A stretch of 64,000 nucleotides of DNA from JAISST01 sp050434145 (lineage in GTDB: Bacteria; Fusobacteriota; Fusobacteriia; Fusobacteriales; Fusobacteriaceae). Position 1 is the stretch's first letter. The number at the start of each line of letters is the position of its first letter. The notes below the pieces were generated by a model. The model was not told the DNA's origin. It made no database searches and saw only the letters and a program-made list of their open reading frames with translations. Of this stretch, positions 61,442-64,000 are shown piece after piece. Location of the stretch: NCBI RefSeq assembly GCF_050434145.1, contig NZ_JBNPVX010000006.1:1-64000 (forward strand), in the 5' to 3' direction. Position numbers and translations under genes: made by a program.

Positions 61442-64000
61442 ATGAGTGATATAATGACTCCTATCCCTTTTAATAAATTAGTGGAATGGATATTGGTAGA
61501 GAAAAAAAATAAAGGAACAATATTTGGTATAAGAAAATTTTATAAGCCAAAATCAAATAAGAAATTGAAAATTTTTAAAGAAAAAATAGAAACTCCGTTT
61601 GGTCCCGCTGCAGGGCCAGCGACACAATTAGCACAAAATATCATTGCTTCTTATTGCGCAGGAAGCAGATTTTTTGAGTTGAAAACAGTGCAAATAATGG
61701 ATGGAGAAGAATTATCAGCTTGTGTAAATAAACCATGTATTTTGGCTGAAGATGAGGGATATAATTGTGAATGGTCTACAGAATTAGAAGTTCCACAAGC
61801 TTTTGAAGAATATATAAAAGCTTGGATAGCATTAAAGGTATTATCCAAAGAATTTGAACTAGGTAATTCTGATGGTTTTGTATTTAACATGAGTGTTGGT
61901 TATGATTTGGAAGGGATAAAATCACCTAAGATAGATAAGTTTATAGAAGAAATGAAAGATGCTTCAAATACAAAAATATTCCAAGAATCTATAAATTATT
62001 TGAAGGAAAATATAGATAAATTTGAAAATATAACTATAAAAGATATTGAGAATATTTCTGCTAATGTTTGTACATCTATTACATTGTCTACTTTACATGG
62101 ATGTCCTCCTGAAGAAATAGAAAAAATTTCGACTTATTTAATTAATGAAAAGAGTTTGAATACATATATAAAATGCAATCCAACATTATTAGGTTACAAA
62201 TTTGCAAGAAATATAATGGATGAAATGGGTTATGATTATTTAGTATTTGATGATCATCATTTCAAAAATGATTTACAATATTCTGATGCTGTACCAATGA
62301 TTAAAAGACTATTAGAATTAGGAAAAAATAAGAGTCTTGAATTTGGAGTAAAAATAACTAATACTTTTCCAGTGAAAGTAGCAAAAAAAGAATTACCTAG
62401 TGAAGAGATGTATATGTCAGGTCGTGCATTATATCCATTATCTATATCATTGGCTAATAAATTATCAGAAGAGTTTCATGGTAAATTGAGAATATCATAT
62501 TCTGGTGGAGCAGATGCTTTTAATATTGAAAAGATATTTAGTAGTGGAATTTGGCCAATTACAATGGCAACAACAATACTAAAGCCTGGTGGGTATGAGA
62601 GATTTGTACAAATATCAGAATTATTAGAAAAAGAAGAATATTCAGATTTTGAAAAAGTAGATACTATCAAATCAAAAAAATTATCAGAAGATGTAATCAC
62701 TGACAGTAATCATATAAAACCTATCAAACATATGTCTAATAGAAAAATAAAAGAAAAGGTTTCATTAATAAATTGTTTTATTGAACCTTGTAATGAAGGT
62801 TGTCCTATCAATCAAGATATCACAGCATATATGTCAGAAGTGGAAAAAGGAAACTATAAGGAAGCTTTTGAAATTATTACTGATAAAAATCCATTACCTT
62901 TCATTACTGGAACAATATGCCCACATAATTGTATGACTAAATGTACTAGAAATTTTTATGAAGCGCCAGTAAATATTAGAAAAATGAAATTAATAGCAGC
63001 TGAAAGAGGTTATGATGATTTTGTAAAGAATATAGATAAAAAAGAAATAAAATCTAGTAAAAAAATAGCAATCATTGGTGGTGGACCAGCAGGTTTATCA
63101 TGTAGTTTTTTCTTAGGAAGAGCTGGATATAATGTAACTATATTTGAAAAAAGAAATAAATTGGGTGGAATAGTACAAAATGTTATACCAGAATTCAGAA
63201 TATCAAATAATGCTATAAACAAAGATATAGAATTAGTAAAATCAATGGGAGTAGAGATTGTGCTGGAGACTAATATAAAGTCAATAGAAACATTGAAAAA
63301 ACTAGGTTATGAGATTATTGTATTGGCAATAGGTGCTTCTAAACCAAGTACTATGTATTTAGAAAAAGGTCAATATCTAAATGCAATATCATTTTTGGAA
63401 GGTTATAAGGAAAATAGTGAGAATACACATTTAGGTAAAAATGTAGTAGTAGTAGGTGGCGGAAACACTGCGATGGATACTGCAAGAGCTGCCAAAAGAG
63501 TGAAAGGAGTGGAGAATGTTGCTATAGTGTATCGTCGAGATAAGAGAAATACTCCTGCTGATGAAGAAGAATTAACACTGGCTCTAAATGATGGGGTACA
63601 ATTCAAAGAGTTGCTATTACCAGTAAAGGTTGATAGTGGAATGTTGCAATGCAGAAAAATGATATTGGGACCAATAGATTCTTCTGGAAGACAATCTCCA
63701 GTGGAAACAGATGAACTGATAGAGTTTCCTGTTGATACTATAATAAGTGCTACAGGCGAACAAGTAAATACAGAATTTTATAAAGAGAATAACATCAAAG
63801 TGGATATAAAAGGGAAAGCTGTCGTAGATAAGGATACATTAGAAACTAATCTAGAAAATGTATATGTAATAGGTGATGGTTTAAATGGCCCTGCTACAGT
63901 AGTAGAGGGAATACGTGATAGTAAATACTGTGCTAATGCAATAGCTGGTAAGAACTTATTTGAAAACTTTACTGTAGAAACGAGGTTAAAAGAAATTTAT
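61442..64000 (+). CDS. ygfK: Putative selenate reductase subunit YgfK (runs off the window)
   Basis: An open frame from the ATG at 61442 to the last base: 853 residues and no stop. The family is about 1000 residues, so roughly the C-terminal 15% is missing. The N-terminal part (about 1-430) is a dihydropyrimidine-dehydrogenase-like TIM-barrel region (ETPFGPAAGPATQLAQN, STLHGCPPEE). [4Fe-4S] cysteines follow (EPCNEGCPINQD, CPHNCMTKCTR), then an FAD motif IGGGPAGLSCSFFLGRAGY near 542 and an NAD(P) motif VVVGGGNTAMDTARAAKR near 673. It is a GltD/PreT-type flavin oxidoreductase linked to selenium-dependent purine hydroxylases. AGGAGG precedes the ATG. Confidence 0.93.
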   Translation, partial: MSDIMTPIPFNKLVEWILVEKKNKGTIFGIRKFYKPKSNKKLKIFKEKIETPFGPAAGPATQLAQNIIASYCAGSRFFELKTVQIMDGEELSACVNKPCILAEDEGYNCEWSTELEVPQAFEEYIKAWIALKVLSKEFELGNSDGFVFNMSVGYDLEGIKSPKIDKFIEEMKDASNTKIFQESINYLKENIDKFENITIKDIENISANVCTSITLSTLHGCPPEEIEKISTYLINEKSLNTYIKCNPTLLGYKFARNIMDEMGYDYLVFDDHHFKNDLQYSDAVPMIKRLLELGKNKSLEFGVKITNTFPVKVAKKELPSEEMYMSGRALYPLSISLANKLSEEFHGKLRISYSGGADAFNIEKIFSSGIWPITMATTILKPGGYERFVQISELLEKEEYSDFEKVDTIKSKKLSEDVITDSNHIKPIKHMSNRKIKEKVSLINCFIEPCNEGCPINQDITAYMSEVEKGNYKEAFEIITDKNPLPFITGTICPHNCMTKCTRNFYEAPVNIRKMKLIAAERGYDDFVKNIDKKEIKSSKKIAIIGGGPAGLSCSFFLGRAGYNVTIFEKRNKLGGIVQNVIPEFRISNNAINKDIELVKSMGVEIVLETNIKSIETLKKLGYEIIVLAIGASKPSTMYLEKGQYLNAISFLEGYKENSENTHLGKNVVVVGGGNTAMDTARAAKRVKGVENVAIVYRRDKRNTPADEEELTLALNDGVQFKELLLPVKVDSGMLQCRKMILGPIDSSGRQSPVETDELIEFPVDTIISATGEQVNTEFYKENNIKVDIKGKAVVDKDTLETNLENVYVIGDGLNGPATVVEGIRDSKYCANAIAGKNLFENFTVETRLKEIY

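Noticed and set aside
1..64000. CRISPR arrays, tRNA or rRNA genes, prophage or intact insertion sequences
   Set aside because: Read for and not found: no regular spaced repeats, cloverleaf sequences, transposase or phage genes.

Overview
The window is very AT-rich, densely coded bacterial DNA with clean Shine-Dalgarno sites and many textbook sigma-70 promoters and intrinsic terminators. The gene content suggests an anaerobic diderm fermenter, most likely a member of the Fusobacteriota: a Bax-type glucosaminidase, an OmpA-like lipoprotein, DUF1576, DUF374, a 2[4Fe-4S] clostridial-type ferredoxin and a selenium-type purine catabolism cluster. The phylum is inferred from gene content and base composition, not from any rRNA, which is absent here. 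No tRNA, CRISPR array, prophage or intact insertion sequence was seen.

Layout. 1-1441: an unknown gene and rpmB (L28). 1460-9529 (minus): a sugar-acid operon led by a TRAP binding protein, followed by a LgoD-like dehydrogenase, TRAP permeases, an RraA-like protein, a two-part altronate-dehydratase-family enzyme and an SDR dehydrogenase, with a GntR regulator upstream. It is divergent from uxaB-uxaA (9784-12713). 12796-20139 (minus): proB-proA-adk-map-infA-rpmJ-rpsM-rpsK-rpsD-rpoA-rplQ, an alpha operon whose upstream neighbours are proline genes instead of secY. 20191-29583: mixed housekeeping genes (Nudix, DUF1576, GIY-YIG, Bax-like, ferredoxin, pgeF, OmpA lipoprotein, ispF, ABC-F).

29847-45208 is an organic-acid island. 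It holds two near-identical LysR regulators, two D-2-hydroxyacid dehydrogenases, an amidohydrolase, a complete tripartite tricarboxylate transporter (TctC-B-A) and an RraA homolog. A second, minus-strand operon follows in which the transporter has lost most of its binding protein: a 146-residue chimera joins a URO-D family N-terminus to a TctC C-terminus, and a creatinase-like M24 gene downstream is frameshifted. 45473-52388 holds DUF1893, a ClC antiporter, a uridine-kinase-like enzyme, DUF374, metG and a cold-shock gene.

52574-64000 is a purine degradation locus. A YheO-like regulator diverges from guanine deaminase, a purine permease, a three-subunit molybdenum hydroxylase, SsnA and YgfK (running off the end). 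Between regulator and guaD, right after a consensus promoter, lies a purine riboswitch aptamer with the guanine-class cytosine. Its downstream hairpin can only form by taking apart aptamer helices P3 and P1. That predicts a ligand-ON guanine switch driving purine catabolism, which is the most interesting signal in the window. A second one is a dispersed intergenic repeat present in four copies (near 6.3, 21.4, 24.0 and 55.0 kb).
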